This document shows positions 34,169 to 45,827 of a stretch of DNA of 64,000 nucleotides, piece after piece. The stretch is from NCBI RefSeq assembly GCF_001475545.1, contig NZ_LDQC01000002.1:86900-150899 (forward strand), written 5' to 3'. The notes below the pieces were generated by a model. That model was not told the origin of the DNA. It did not search any database and worked only from the letters and a program-made list of their open reading frames with translations. Both the position numbers and the translations under genes were made by a program. How positions within the stretch are numbered: the first letter of the stretch is position 1; the number at the start of each line of letters is the position of its first letter. Origin of the DNA: Curtobacterium luteum. Its GTDB lineage: Bacteria; Actinomycetota; Actinomycetes; Actinomycetales; Microbacteriaceae.

Positions 34169-34191
34169 GAATCCCTACCTCCTTCCCGCGG

Positions 34192-34863
34192 TCAGGCCGG
34201 GACCGCGACCGCGACCTTGGCCGCACGGAGGACGCGCTCGCCGAGCTTGTAGCCCGGCTCGACGACGTCCGCCACGGTCTGCGCCGTCGCTCCCGGCGTG
34301 GGCAGCTGCACGATCGCCTCGTGGATGTTCGGGTCGAAGGCTTCACCCTTCTCGCCGATCTGCACGAGCTTGAACTTCTCGAAGCCGCCGCGGATCTTCT
34401 GGCCGATGACCTGCATCGGCCCCTCGGCGAGGTCGCCGTGGGCCTCGGCGCGGGTGAGGTCGTCGAGCGCCGGCAGGAGTGCCCGGACGACCTCTGCGAT
34501 GGCGACCTCGCGGTTCGCCTCACGGTCACGCTCGACCCGCTTCCGGAAGTTCACGAGCTCGGCCTGCGCACGGAGCATGTCCGCACGCATCTCGGCGACG
34601 AGGTCGCGGTCCTCGGTGCTCAGCTTGTCCTCGGCGATGCCGCGAGCGGCGTCGGCGAGCAGCGCTTCGTCCTCCGGGGAGAGGTCGTTCGCCGCGTCTG
34701 CTGCCGGGCCCCCGGCGGCGGGGCCGTCAGTCGGAACTTCGACGTCGGGCCCCTCCGCCTCGATGAGGTCCTCGGGCTCGGCCGCGTTCGTGGCGTCGCC
34801 CTCGACCTGGGGTTCGTCCTCCGGCACGTTGCCCTTGGGTGCGTTGTCCTCAGGGTTCGGCAT
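34192..34863 (-). CDS. grpE: GrpE nucleotide exchange factor
   Basis: 223 residues with a long acidic disordered N-terminus (residues 1-75), a coiled-coil (MLRAQAELVNFRKRVERDRE) and the C-terminal beta domain (FDPNIHEAIVQLPTPGA...VVEPGYKLGERVLRAAKVAVA). It releases ADP from DnaK. It starts two bases after the dnaK stop, so translation is probably coupled. Confidence 0.96.
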   Translation of the reverse strand: MPNPEDNAPKGNVPEDEPQVEGDATNAAEPEDLIEAEGPDVEVPTDGPAAGGPAADAANDLSPEDEALLADAARGIAEDKLSTEDRDLVAEMRADMLRAQAELVNFRKRVERDREANREVAIAEVVRALLPALDDLTRAEAHGDLAEGPMQVIGQKIRGGFEKFKLVQIGEKGEAFDPNIHEAIVQLPTPGATAQTVADVVEPGYKLGERVLRAAKVAVAVPA

Positions 34864-34865
34864 CG

Positions 34866-37004
<2,139 letters not shown>

Positions 37005-37014
37005 TCACTCACTC

Positions 37015-39738
37015 ATGCCACAGCTCAAGAAGAAGCGCGCCGCGAAGGATCTTGGTGCCTCCGCGCTCGCCGTCGCGACCATCGCCTCCGGTCTCTCCTT
37101 CGGTGCAACAACCGCGCATGCGGTGCAGGTCGGCGAAGCCGAGACCTCAGGGATCTTCGCCAAGATGTTCTGGAACTCCGATCCGACGTCGGCCAACGGC
37201 CGGTGGAACGCTGTCGTCAACGACGGCACGCTCAACGGGACGCCCGGCGGGTTGAACTACATCCAGCGCTTCCCGGAAGGCCGACGCGCGGCCGAGGCTG
37301 CAGCGCTCGAGATGTCGGTGCCCACGAGGACGAGTTGGACACAAGTCCAGCTGAAGGGTACGAACTACTGCCTCGAAGCGAGGGGGGTCGGCCACAGCAA
37401 CGGGTACTACTTCGACACGTTCGGGTTCTTCGATTGTGATCCCCTGACCGATGCGCAGCGGTTCCGACTCGACGAAGCGGACCGGATCGTGGTTCAGTCC
37501 ACCCGCCAGTGGATCATGCGCACGACGAACGACAACGGCGACGCCGTCTTCCTCCGCGGCAACGACGATGAGCCGAACATGGAGTTCGAGGGGCCCTGGG
37601 CCGGACGGTTCTTGTCGGCGTCGGCGTTGTTTGCGGATGATGTTGCGCAGCGTGCGACGGTGTCGGGGACGGGCAAGCCTGGGGCTTCGATCGCCGTGAA
37701 GAACGGCTCGACCGTCGTGGCCTCGACCACCACCGACACGAACGGCGACTACTCCGTGCAGGTCGCCGCACCGAACCGTGGGGGTGTCGTCGACCTGACG
37801 GTCGAGCAGACGGTCGATGGCAGTGTCGAGGGGGCCGTCGATGTCGCGCTCGACTACGGCAACGCGGTCGAGATCACGGGGCCGGAGGACCAGTCGGAGA
37901 TCCCGGGCGCGAACACGGCGATCACGGGCACGGGTGAGCCGGGTTCGATGGTGCAGGTGTTCGACAACGATGGTCGGAACCCGATCACGTCGACCACGGT
38001 CCGGGGTGACGGCACCTGGGCGGGTGCTGCGAACCTCTCGGCCGACGAGCACACGCTCGAGGCGAAGCAGCTGTCGAAGGGGGCGAACACGACGACCTCG
38101 ACCGTGACGGTGAACCCGAGTGACGGGTCGGTGCCGGCGCCGACTGCCGAGGTGCGGTTCGGTGCGGCTGTGACCGACCGTGCGACGGTGACGGGCGAGG
38201 CTCAGGCTGGTGCGACGGTCACGATCCGTGACGAGGACGGTGATGTCGTGGGCACCCCGCAGGTGGTGGACGGCCGCTACTCGCAGGTGGTGAACTCGCC
38301 CGGTGCCGGCGTGCACTCGTTCTTCGTGACCCAGCAGGTCGACAGCACCGTGTCGGAGCCGGTCGAGGCGACGGGTGACTTCGGCGCTGCCGTGGCCGTC
38401 ACGGCGCTGCCGGCGCAGTCGACCCCGGGCGATGTGACCGTTGCGGGCACGGGTGAGAACGGCCGGACCGTCACGGTCCGTGCGGGTTCCCAGACCCGCA
38501 CTGCCACGGTCGCGAACGGCCGCTGGTCGGTCGAGCTCGAGCTGGCGCCGTCGAACACGGCGGTGCAGGTCAGCGTGTCGCAGACCGCGCAGGGCAACAC
38601 CGTCACCACGGGCACGACCTCGACGACCCCGAACGGCGCGATCACCGCGCGTCCGGTGGAGATCGTCGAGCCGTCGAGCCACGAGTACACGCCGATGGCG
38701 GAGACCGTCCTGTCCGGGACCGCGACGCCGTACGCGACGGTGAAGATCGAGACCATCCGTGGTACGCAGATCCGCGAGGTCAAGGCCGACAAGAACGGCA
38801 ACTGGTCGTTCAGGCGCGCCTACGGCCCGTCGAACGTCTACACCTTCATCGCGACGCAGACCCGCTTCGACGGCACGACCAGCCGTTCGGCCGAGTTCAT
38901 CATGAGCCCGGTCGGTGCGTTCCGCGCGCTCGCGGTGACCAGCCACACTGACGGCGGCACCTACACTCGGGGCGAGAACACGTTCCGTGGGACGGCGACG
39001 CCGGACGCGATGGTCCGGATCACGAACCAGTGGGGTCGCCAGGTCGCGTCCGCGCAGGCGAACGTGAACGGCGCGTGGTCGGCGACGGGGAACCTCGGCC
39101 CGACCGCGGACTACACGCTGACGTTCACGCAGACCGCGCCGAACGGGCAGCAGGACTCGGTCCAGCTGGCCCTGTCCCCGGAGCTGGCTGCGTACGAGGA
39201 CGCTGCGCTGACGTCGCCGACGAACAACTCCACCTACCGTCCGGGCGCGGTGACCTTCACCGGCACGGGTTCGGAGGGCACGGAGATCGTGGCGAAGAAC
39301 CAGTGGGGCACGATGATCGGCGCCGCGACCGTGGGAGCGAACGGGCAGTGGGCGTTCGAGCGCAACCTCGGCCCGACCGCGGACTACCAGATCACCTTCA
39401 CCGCCAAGCGCGGCACCGACGGCAACACCTTCTCGGTCAACGTGAACTCGCCCGAGGCTGCGCCGCTGGTGATCACCTCGCCGAACGCCGGTGACACCTA
39501 CACGCCGCTCGAGCAGGTCACCTTCACCGGCACGGCGAGCCCGTTCGCCGAGATCGACGTGAAGACCAAGCGGGGCACCCAGATCGCGACCGCGACCGCG
39601 AACGACAAGGGCGAGTGGTCCTTCCGTCGCGCGTTCGGGCCCACGAGCGTCTACGAGTTGGTCTTCACCCAGACCGACGTCTACGGCGACACCCAGCCCG
39701 GTGCGGAGTTCGACTACGCACCCAACCCCACCAAGTAA
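37015..39738 (+). CDS. Secreted protein with ricin-like lectin domain and eight Ig-like repeats
   Basis: 907 residues. Signal peptide MPQLKKKRAAKDLGASALAV with cleavage after the AHA near residue 36. Residues about 100-200 resemble a beta-trefoil/ricin-like lectin (LKGTNYCLEARGVGHSNGYYF, QRFRLDEADRIVVQ). From about residue 205 there are eight Ig-like repeats of 85-90 residues; the last four share GTYTxxxxTFTGTATPxA...W-F-R--GP-Y-TFTQT. There is no sortase signal or membrane anchor, so it is probably secreted or bound through its lectin domain. Codons ending in T are commoner just after the lectin domain (37610-37700), hinting at a mosaic gene. GAAAGGGA lies 12 bases before the ATG. Confidence 0.82.
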   Translation: MPQLKKKRAAKDLGASALAVATIASGLSFGATTAHAVQVGEAETSGIFAKMFWNSDPTSANGRWNAVVNDGTLNGTPGGLNYIQRFPEGRRAAEAAALEMSVPTRTSWTQVQLKGTNYCLEARGVGHSNGYYFDTFGFFDCDPLTDAQRFRLDEADRIVVQSTRQWIMRTTNDNGDAVFLRGNDDEPNMEFEGPWAGRFLSASALFADDVAQRATVSGTGKPGASIAVKNGSTVVASTTTDTNGDYSVQVAAPNRGGVVDLTVEQTVDGSVEGAVDVALDYGNAVEITGPEDQSEIPGANTAITGTGEPGSMVQVFDNDGRNPITSTTVRGDGTWAGAANLSADEHTLEAKQLSKGANTTTSTVTVNPSDGSVPAPTAEVRFGAAVTDRATVTGEAQAGATVTIRDEDGDVVGTPQVVDGRYSQVVNSPGAGVHSFFVTQQVDSTVSEPVEATGDFGAAVAVTALPAQSTPGDVTVAGTGENGRTVTVRAGSQTRTATVANGRWSVELELAPSNTAVQVSVSQTAQGNTVTTGTTSTTPNGAITARPVEIVEPSSHEYTPMAETVLSGTATPYATVKIETIRGTQIREVKADKNGNWSFRRAYGPSNVYTFIATQTRFDGTTSRSAEFIMSPVGAFRALAVTSHTDGGTYTRGENTFRGTATPDAMVRITNQWGRQVASAQANVNGAWSATGNLGPTADYTLTFTQTAPNGQQDSVQLALSPELAAYEDAALTSPTNNSTYRPGAVTFTGTGSEGTEIVAKNQWGTMIGAATVGANGQWAFERNLGPTADYQITFTAKRGTDGNTFSVNVNSPEAAPLVITSPNAGDTYTPLEQVTFTGTASPFAEIDVKTKRGTQIATATANDKGEWSFRRAFGPTSVYELVFTQTDVYGDTQPGAEFDYAPNPTK

Positions 39739-39756
39739 CCGGCGACACGAACACAC

Positions 39757-39790
39757 GAACGGCCCCCGCACCGAGGTGCGGGGGCCGTTC
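39757..39790. terminator. Bidirectional terminator hairpin
   Basis: Arms 39757-39772 and 39775-39790 are perfect 16-base complements with a very short loop (inner pairs open to CCGAGG). It lies between the convergent secreted-protein and aldo/keto reductase genes. Confidence 0.85.
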
Positions 39791-39803
39791 CTCGTTCTCC
39801 GGG

Positions 39804-40634
39804 TCAGGCGGGGATGTAGTCGAAGGTGTCCGGATCCGGACCCGTACGGTGCCCCTTGTCGAGCGACGTGATCGCCGTCATGTCCTCGTCGGAGAGCTCG
39901 AAGTCGAAGATCGCGAAGTTCTCCTCGACGCGCGAGCGGGTGACCGACTTCGGGAAGACGATGTCACCGCGCTGGATGTGCCAGCGGAGGACGACCTGCG
40001 CCGGGGTCTTGCCGGTGTTCCCGGCGATCCGCGTGATGGTCTCGTCGTCGAGCACGAGGCCCTGCGCGATCGGCGACCAGGCCTCGGTCGCGATGCCGTG
40101 CTCGCGGTCGTACGCGCGGAGCTCCTCCTGCACGAGGTACGGGTGCACCTCGATCTGGTTGACCGCCGGGGTGATCGTGGTCTCGGCGGCGAGGCGGTTG
40201 AGGTGGTGTGCCTGGAAGTTGCTCACGCCGATCGAGCGGGCGGTGCCGCCGCGGTAGAGCTCCTCCATCGCCTTCCACGTCGGGACGAAGTCCGAGACGG
40301 TGGGCAGCGGCCAGTGGATGAGGAACAGGTCGGTGTAGCCGCCGAGCAGGTCGGCCGACTTCTTGCCGTTCTCGAGGGCGGCCTCGGGATCGTGGAAGCC
40401 GTTGTTGAGCTTCGAGGTGACGAAGATCTCCTCACGAGGGATGCCGGACGCCTCGATGGCCTCGCCGACCTCCTTCTCGTTGCCGTACATCTCGGCGGTG
40501 TCGATGTGGCGGTAGCCGACCTCGAGTGCCGCGAGCGTCGCTTCCTTCGTCTCGGAGGGGTCGATCTGGAAGACGCCGAAGCCGAGCTGCGGGATGGTCT
40601 TGCCGTCGTTCAGGGTGATGTTCGGAACGGTCAT
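39804..40634 (-). CDS. Aldo/keto reductase
   Basis: 276-residue cytoplasmic NADPH-dependent reductase of the AKR5-like group (2,5-diketo-D-gluconate reductase type). The catalytic tetrad is visible: Asp and Tyr in HIDTAEMYGNE, Lys in FVTSKLNN, and His in LIHWPLP. The cofactor segment near the C-terminus reads VFPKSVTRSRVEENFAIFDFELS. Substrate unknown. Single gene; ATG at 40634 has no good Shine-Dalgarno site. Confidence 0.92.
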   Translation of the reverse strand: MTVPNITLNDGKTIPQLGFGVFQIDPSETKEATLAALEVGYRHIDTAEMYGNEKEVGEAIEASGIPREEIFVTSKLNNGFHDPEAALENGKKSADLLGGYTDLFLIHWPLPTVSDFVPTWKAMEELYRGGTARSIGVSNFQAHHLNRLAAETTITPAVNQIEVHPYLVQEELRAYDREHGIATEAWSPIAQGLVLDDETITRIAGNTGKTPAQVVLRWHIQRGDIVFPKSVTRSRVEENFAIFDFELSDEDMTAITSLDKGHRTGPDPDTFDYIPA

Positions 40635-40711
40635 GTCGCCATGCAACCAAAACCCGCCCAGCTCGCATTCCGTCAACTCCCAGTCGGGCGCGTCACCCGG
40701 TACGAGGCCGT

Positions 40712-41119
40712 TCAGTCCAGCGCAGATCGGATGTACGCGAGGAGCGCGGCGCCGTACGCGTCGGCCGCGTCGGGAGCGTCGAAGGTCTGTGCAGCCCCGT
40801 CGATCGTCGCGGTGACGGTCAGCGACGACCCGGAACGCGCGAGCGACACGAACGCGCTCCCGAGCAGCGTCCGGAGCTGGTCCTCGCGCGGCAGCCACAG
40901 CGACTCGGCGGCTTCGACCGAGTCGAGCGCCCACTCCGTCGTCCCGTTGAAGCCGAGGACGGTGCCGCTGGGGTAGTCGTGCCGTTCGACCGTCATCTCG
41001 GACACGGTGTAGACGTCGTCGTCGACGCCGGGCTTGTCGATGACGAACCGGTCGCCGGTCGACGGGTGCCAGCGGAGTCCGGCGTCGCGGAGGGCTGCGG
41101 CGAGAGCAACTGTGATCAC
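40712..41119 (-). CDS. Conserved small actinobacterial protein of unknown function
   Basis: 135 residues, cytoplasmic, no signal peptide or membrane helix. The sequence LRWHPSTGDRFVIDKPGVDD, YPSGTVLGFNGTTEWALDS and LWLPREDQLRTLLG is conserved in many Microbacteriaceae as far as I recall; databases sometimes label it pilus assembly CpaE, but no ATPase motif supports that. The start is GTG at 41119. It stands alone between the reductase and the divergent mannosidase. Confidence 0.7.
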   Translation of the reverse strand: MITVALAAALRDAGLRWHPSTGDRFVIDKPGVDDDVYTVSEMTVERHDYPSGTVLGFNGTTEWALDSVEAAESLWLPREDQLRTLLGSAFVSLARSGSSLTVTATIDGAAQTFDAPDAADAYGAALLAYIRSALD

Positions 41120-41335
41120 GGATCACAGCCTGCCACCCACCGCCGTGCAAGCTCCGCGTACTAGCATCGCCGGGCACCCCGTCGTGCGATCGCCCAGGCG
41201 CTCGCGTGCGCGACGTGACGACGCCCGGCTGACCGGTGTCGTGCCTCCAGGCCGGTTCCCGGCCGCCTGGCGGACACGCGGCCGGCGTCCCGACCGAGCG
41301 GACCACCGGTCCCGCCCGCCCAGAGAAGGACCCGC

Positions 41336-44059
41336 ATGACCCTCGACCGCGAGGAACTCCGCGACGACTGGACCGTGACGATGGCAGGCGGCAGTGGCGC
41401 CCCTGACGGCGTCGCCGGTCGGAGCATCCCGGCGACGGTGCCGGGTCAGGTGCACACCGACCTCGAGCGGGAGGGCCTGCTCGACGACCCGACCTTCGAC
41501 CGCAACGAGGCGGACGGCAGGTGGGTCGGCCGGGCGGACTGGGCGTACCGGCGGACCGTCGACGTCGATCCGCGCGGGCACGAGCGCATCGACCTCGTGT
41601 GCGACGGCCTCGACACCGTGTCGACGCTGACCGTCGACGGTGTGACGGTCGGGACCACACGGAACATGCACCGTCGCCACCGGTTCGACCTGCGCGACGC
41701 GACCGGTGGGTCCAACGCACGGACGGAGCGCGAGCTCGAGATCCTGTTCGAGTCGCCCTACCGCGAGGCCGGGCGGGTCGCGGCCCGTGCCGGCAGCATG
41801 CCCGGGCCGTACGACGAGCCATTTCCGTACGTGCGGAAGATGGCGTCGAACTTCGGGTGGGACTGGGGGCTGACGGCGGTGACGAGCGGTCCGTGGCGGC
41901 CGGTCGCGATCGAGCGCTGGTCGACGGCGAGGCTCCGTGAGGTGCGTCCGCTCGTCGACGTGGAGGCGGGGGAGGGCGTGCTCGACGCGCACGTCACCGT
42001 GGAACGGTCGGGACCGTCCCGGAGTGGGACGAGCACCGCCGACCTCGACCAGGACGGCGAGGACGACGACCTCGTGCTCGTCGTGACCGTGAGCGGGCAG
42101 GACGCCGAGGGCGGCACGACCCGCCAACGGTCGCGTGCGCAGCTGACCCCGAAGGACGACGAGACGGTCGTGACCGTGCGGGTCCCGGACGCACAGCGGT
42201 GGTGGCCGCGCGGGTACGGCGAGCAGCCGCTCTACGACGTGACCGTCGAGCTGCAGACCGTCGAGGGCGAGGTGCTCGACCGCGACGTGTTCCGCACCGG
42301 CTTCCGGTCGACGCGGATCGACACGGCGTCGGACACGATCGGCAAGCCGTTCGGCGTGTACGTCAACGGGACGCTCATCGACGTCCGCGGGGTGAACTGG
42401 ATCCCGGACGACGTCATCGTCTCGCGCGTGACGCGGGAACGCTACGAGTCCCGACTGGGCACCGCGGCCGCGCTCCGGGCGAACCTGGTGCGGGTCTGGG
42501 GTGGCGGTGTGTACGAATCGCGCGACTTCTACGAGGTCTGCGACGAGCTCGGGCTGCTGGTCTGGCAGGACTTCGCCTTCGCCTGCTCCGCCTACCCCGA
42601 GACCGAGCCGATCCGGAGCGAGGTCGTCGCGGAGGCCCGGGACAACGTCGCCCGGCTCTCCCGGCACCCCTCGCTCGTGGTCTGGAACGGCAACAACGAG
42701 AACATCTGGCTGCACGACGTCGACGGCTGGGCGGAGACGCTCGGGGACCGCGGCTGGGGTCTCGACTACTACCTCGACCTGCTCCCGACGATCGTCGACG
42801 CGGTCGACCCGACGCGCTTCTACACGGTGGGCTCGCCGTGGTCCGGCGACGAAGACCTGCCGGCGAACGACGTCGACCACGAGACCCACCACTCCTGGGA
42901 GGCCTGGAACCGCCTGCCCGACAGCGCGTACCGCGCGTCGGTGCCGCGGTTCGTCTCCGAGTTCGGGTGGCAGGCGCCGCCGGCTTGGCGGACGCTCCGG
43001 GACGCGGTCGCCGACGATCCGATGCGGGTGGACTCGCCCGGGGTCGTCCACCACCAGAAGGCCGACGACGGCATGGGCAAGCTGGCGCGGGGCATCGAAC
43101 CGCGCTTCGGCTCCGTCGACGCCTCGTCGTTCGACGCGTGGCACTACCTCACGCAGCTCCAGCAGGCGCGCGCGATCGCGACCGGTGTCGAACACTGGCG
43201 GACGCACTGGCCCCGGAACACCGGGGTCGTCCTGTGGCAGCTCAACGACCTGTGGCCGGTCGCGTCGTGGTCGGCCGTCGACTCGGCGGGGCGGCTGAAG
43301 CCACTCGCGCACGAGCTGCGCCGGCTCTACGACGACGTGCTGCTCACGATCCGGCCCGTCTCCTCGGTCGTCGGCCCGCGGTCGGCCGGCTCCTCCGGCG
43401 CGTCGGCCGAAGACCAGCCTGGAGGCGCGGATCACCCGACCCCGTCGGCCCGCGCTGGTGAGGCGGCAGAGCTGGGCGAGCTGGCGGACACGCTGTCGCT
43501 CGGGTCCGGGGGCGTCTCGCTCGGAGTGTCGCCCGGAGCGTTCGGCTCGTCGCCCGTCGAGGTCGCGGTCCGGTCGACCCGGTCGGGCAACGACAGCGTC
43601 GTGCGCGTGCGACGGATCACACTCGCGGGCGCCGTGCTCGCAGAGGTCACCCTCCCCGTGCACCTGTCGGCCGGGGTCGCCGTGGTCGCCCTGCCCGAAT
43701 CGGTCGGGGTCGTCGACGACCCGCGGAACGAGCTCATCGTGGCGGACCTCGACGAGCGACGCGCGGTCTGGACCCCGGCGTCGGACCAGGAGATGCGGTG
43801 GGAGGCCGCTCGCTTCGACGCCTGGACCGAGACGGACGGCGCGACGGTCCGTGTGGTCGTCGAGGCGTCGACCGTCGTGCGGGACCTGCTGCTCCAGCCG
43901 GATCGGGTGTCGGCCGACGGCGTCGTCGACCGGGGCTTCGTGACGTTGCTGCCCGGCGAACGCGCGGTGTTCCGCGTGCGCGGAGTCGATCCGGCGCACG
44001 CTGGCGCGCTGCTCGACCGGCCGGTGCTGTCGTCGCTCGCGGACATCCTCGGTACTTGA
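41336..44059 (+). CDS. GH2 beta-mannosidase
   Basis: 907-residue glycoside hydrolase family 2 enzyme. N-terminal sugar-binding domain with ATVPGQVHTDLEREGLLDDP, the beta-mannosidase hallmark; acid/base Glu455 in VVWNGNNENIWL; nucleophile Glu542 in FVSEFGWQ. No signal peptide, so it acts on imported beta-mannosides. Residues about 680-738 form a Gly/Ser/Ala-rich insertion between the barrel and the C-terminal beta domain, and its DNA carries a GGAGGC half-element (43419-43430). GAGAAGGA precedes the ATG. Its stop codon overlaps the promoter of the next gene. Confidence 0.93.
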   Translation: MTLDREELRDDWTVTMAGGSGAPDGVAGRSIPATVPGQVHTDLEREGLLDDPTFDRNEADGRWVGRADWAYRRTVDVDPRGHERIDLVCDGLDTVSTLTVDGVTVGTTRNMHRRHRFDLRDATGGSNARTERELEILFESPYREAGRVAARAGSMPGPYDEPFPYVRKMASNFGWDWGLTAVTSGPWRPVAIERWSTARLREVRPLVDVEAGEGVLDAHVTVERSGPSRSGTSTADLDQDGEDDDLVLVVTVSGQDAEGGTTRQRSRAQLTPKDDETVVTVRVPDAQRWWPRGYGEQPLYDVTVELQTVEGEVLDRDVFRTGFRSTRIDTASDTIGKPFGVYVNGTLIDVRGVNWIPDDVIVSRVTRERYESRLGTAAALRANLVRVWGGGVYESRDFYEVCDELGLLVWQDFAFACSAYPETEPIRSEVVAEARDNVARLSRHPSLVVWNGNNENIWLHDVDGWAETLGDRGWGLDYYLDLLPTIVDAVDPTRFYTVGSPWSGDEDLPANDVDHETHHSWEAWNRLPDSAYRASVPRFVSEFGWQAPPAWRTLRDAVADDPMRVDSPGVVHHQKADDGMGKLARGIEPRFGSVDASSFDAWHYLTQLQQARAIATGVEHWRTHWPRNTGVVLWQLNDLWPVASWSAVDSAGRLKPLAHELRRLYDDVLLTIRPVSSVVGPRSAGSSGASAEDQPGGADHPTPSARAGEAAELGELADTLSLGSGGVSLGVSPGAFGSSPVEVAVRSTRSGNDSVVRVRRITLAGAVLAEVTLPVHLSAGVAVVALPESVGVVDDPRNELIVADLDERRAVWTPASDQEMRWEAARFDAWTETDGATVRVVVEASTVVRDLLLQPDRVSADGVVDRGFVTLLPGERAVFRVRGVDPAHAGALLDRPVLSSLADILGT

Positions 44060-44087
44060 TACATCGCACACGACGGTGATATTCTGA
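44053..44087 (+). promoter_or_regulatory. Promoter of the initiating sugar transferase with shared EPS element
   Basis: TTGATA (44056-44061), 18 bases, TATTCT (44080-44085). TACTTGATACATC (44053-44065) is identical over 13 bases to the Wzz/BY-kinase promoter element, but here it covers the -35 and the mannosidase stop codon. Confidence 0.72.
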
Positions 44088-44170
44088 TGGGGCGTTGTTC
44101 CGTCGTGCTCTGAGCGACGAAGCCGCCCGGTCGTCGTTCCGTCGGTCGGCGTCCGACCGGAGGTCCCGCG

Positions 44171-45664
44171 GTGTCACTCACCATCCGTCCCACCCGTCCG
44201 GTGGGAAGCGTTCCCCTGTCCGCGACGCGCCCCGTCCCCACCGCCGCTCCCGCCGGTGCGCGCCCCGGGTTCGCGAGGGCGGTCGCCGCGCTCGACCTCG
44301 CCGTCCTGCTCCTCGCCTTCCTGGCGGCGCACGTCGTGCGGTTCCCCGGTGAGCTCCCGGCTGGTTCTGCTGCCGCGGGCTGGATGGAGTTCGTCGTGGC
44401 GCCGGCGATCGTGCTCGTCTGGATGTCCCTGCTCTCGACCTTCGGTACGCGCAACGCCCGCGTCGCCGGCGTCGGCAACGACGAGTACCGGCGCCTGGTC
44501 ACGGCGAGTCTCGTCACCGGAGCGGGGGTCGCGATGGTCGCCTACGCCGTCCAGCTCGACATCGCCCGCGGGTACGTCGCGATCGCGTTCCCGCTCGGGC
44601 TCGCGCTGCTCGTGACGGAGCGCAAGGTCGTGCGCACGGTGCTCGCGCGCCGACGGCGTCGCGGGGAGCGGCTCCAGGACGTGTTGCTCGTCGGCGACGC
44701 TGAGGACGTGCGCTACGTCGGCCGCCGGATCGCGGCCACCCCCGTCGCCGGGTACCGGGTCGCCGGCATCGTCACGGACTGCGTCTCGGTCGGCTCGACC
44801 GTCGAGCTCGGAGCGGCGTGCTCCTCGGTCGTCGGCGGGATCGACGACGTCCTCGACCGCGCACAGGCGATCGGCGTGTCCGCCGTCGTCGTCGCAGGCG
44901 CGATCCGCGGCGGGCACGAACGTCTCCGACGCCTCGGGTGGCAGCTCGAGGAGCGCGGCGTCGAGCTCGTCGTCTCGTCACCGCTCGCCGACATCGCCGC
45001 CGGCCGGGTCCACGAGCGTCCGGTCGACGGCCTGCCGCTCATGCACGTGGAGACGCCTGACTACCGTCGGCGGTTCGGCAAACGGCTGCTCGACGTCGTG
45101 GGTGCCGGGCTCGGCCTCGTCCTGCTCGCACCGATGCTCGCCGCGGTCGCGGTCCTGATCCGGCTCGACGACCGGGGGCCGGTGTTCTTCCGCCAGACCC
45201 GTGTCGGTCGTGGTGGGCAGGACTTCTCGATCCTCAAGTTCCGGACGATGTGTCTCGATGCCGAAGCCCGGATGGCCGAGCTCGAGGCATCGAACGAGGG
45301 GGCCGGGCCGCTCTTCAAGATGCGGGACGACCCCCGGGTGACCCGTGTCGGGGCGTTCCTGCGCAAGACGTCCCTCGATGAGCTCCCGCAGCTCTGGAAC
45401 GTCCTGACCGGGTCGATGAGCCTCGTCGGACCGCGTCCGGCGCTCCCGAGGGAGGTCGCCGTGTACGAGGACTTCGCGGACCGGCGGCTGCTCGTGACAC
45501 CCGGCATCACCGGACTCTGGCAGGTCAGCGGTCGATCGGACCTCGACTGGGCCGAGGGTGTCCGGCTCGACCTCCACTACGTCGAGAACTGGTCGTTCCT
45601 GCACGACCTCGTCATCCTCGCGCGGACGATCCCGTCGGTGCTGCGCTCCCGCGGTGCCTACTGA
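44171..45664 (+). CDS. Polyprenyl-phosphate sugar-1-phosphate transferase (WcaJ/WbaP-like)
   Basis: 497 residues. Four N-terminal helices (residues 33-165), a Rossmann-like central domain (DVLLVGDAEDVRYVGRRI), one helix near 305-325, then the catalytic sugar-transferase domain: KRLLDVVGAGLGLVLLAPML, GPVFFRQTRVGRGGQDFSILKFRTM, LDELPQLWNVLTGSMSLVGPRP and PGITGLWQVSGRSDLDW. It transfers a sugar phosphate from a UDP-sugar to undecaprenyl phosphate, the first step of Wzx/Wzy assembly. It lies 19 kb from the polymerase gene but shares its promoter element with two EPS genes. GTG start with GGAGGT upstream; leader of about 75 bases. Confidence 0.93.
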   Translation: MSLTIRPTRPVGSVPLSATRPVPTAAPAGARPGFARAVAALDLAVLLLAFLAAHVVRFPGELPAGSAAAGWMEFVVAPAIVLVWMSLLSTFGTRNARVAGVGNDEYRRLVTASLVTGAGVAMVAYAVQLDIARGYVAIAFPLGLALLVTERKVVRTVLARRRRRGERLQDVLLVGDAEDVRYVGRRIAATPVAGYRVAGIVTDCVSVGSTVELGAACSSVVGGIDDVLDRAQAIGVSAVVVAGAIRGGHERLRRLGWQLEERGVELVVSSPLADIAAGRVHERPVDGLPLMHVETPDYRRRFGKRLLDVVGAGLGLVLLAPMLAAVAVLIRLDDRGPVFFRQTRVGRGGQDFSILKFRTMCLDAEARMAELEASNEGAGPLFKMRDDPRVTRVGAFLRKTSLDELPQLWNVLTGSMSLVGPRPALPREVAVYEDFADRRLLVTPGITGLWQVSGRSDLDWAEGVRLDLHYVENWSFLHDLVILARTIPSVLRSRGAY

Positions 45665-45827
45665 CGCGAAGGCTGCTGATGCCGAGCCTGTGGGAACGGT
45701 GTCCGTTCGGGCGCCTCGCCTGTGATTCCCGGACAGACCGAGTTACGATGATCCGACCACGAGCTTCCGCCGCGTGTGTCGAAGAAGACCCGATCACGGC
45801 GACCAGTTCACCATCGAAGGAGTCATG

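Noticed and set aside
40712..41119. Pilus assembly protein CpaE
   Set aside because: This database-style label is not supported: 135 residues, no Walker motifs, no pilus genes nearby.
41123..44071. 982-codon frame antisense to beta-mannosidase
   Set aside because: Composition is typical of a shadow frame (Arg/Val/Asp-rich, no motifs); the plus strand has both GH2 catalytic glutamates.
44171..45664. Long 5' leader (44095-44170) of the sugar transferase as a riboswitch
   Set aside because: About 75-80 bases with no recognisable aptamer fold or terminator/antiterminator pair; an ordinary leader is simpler.
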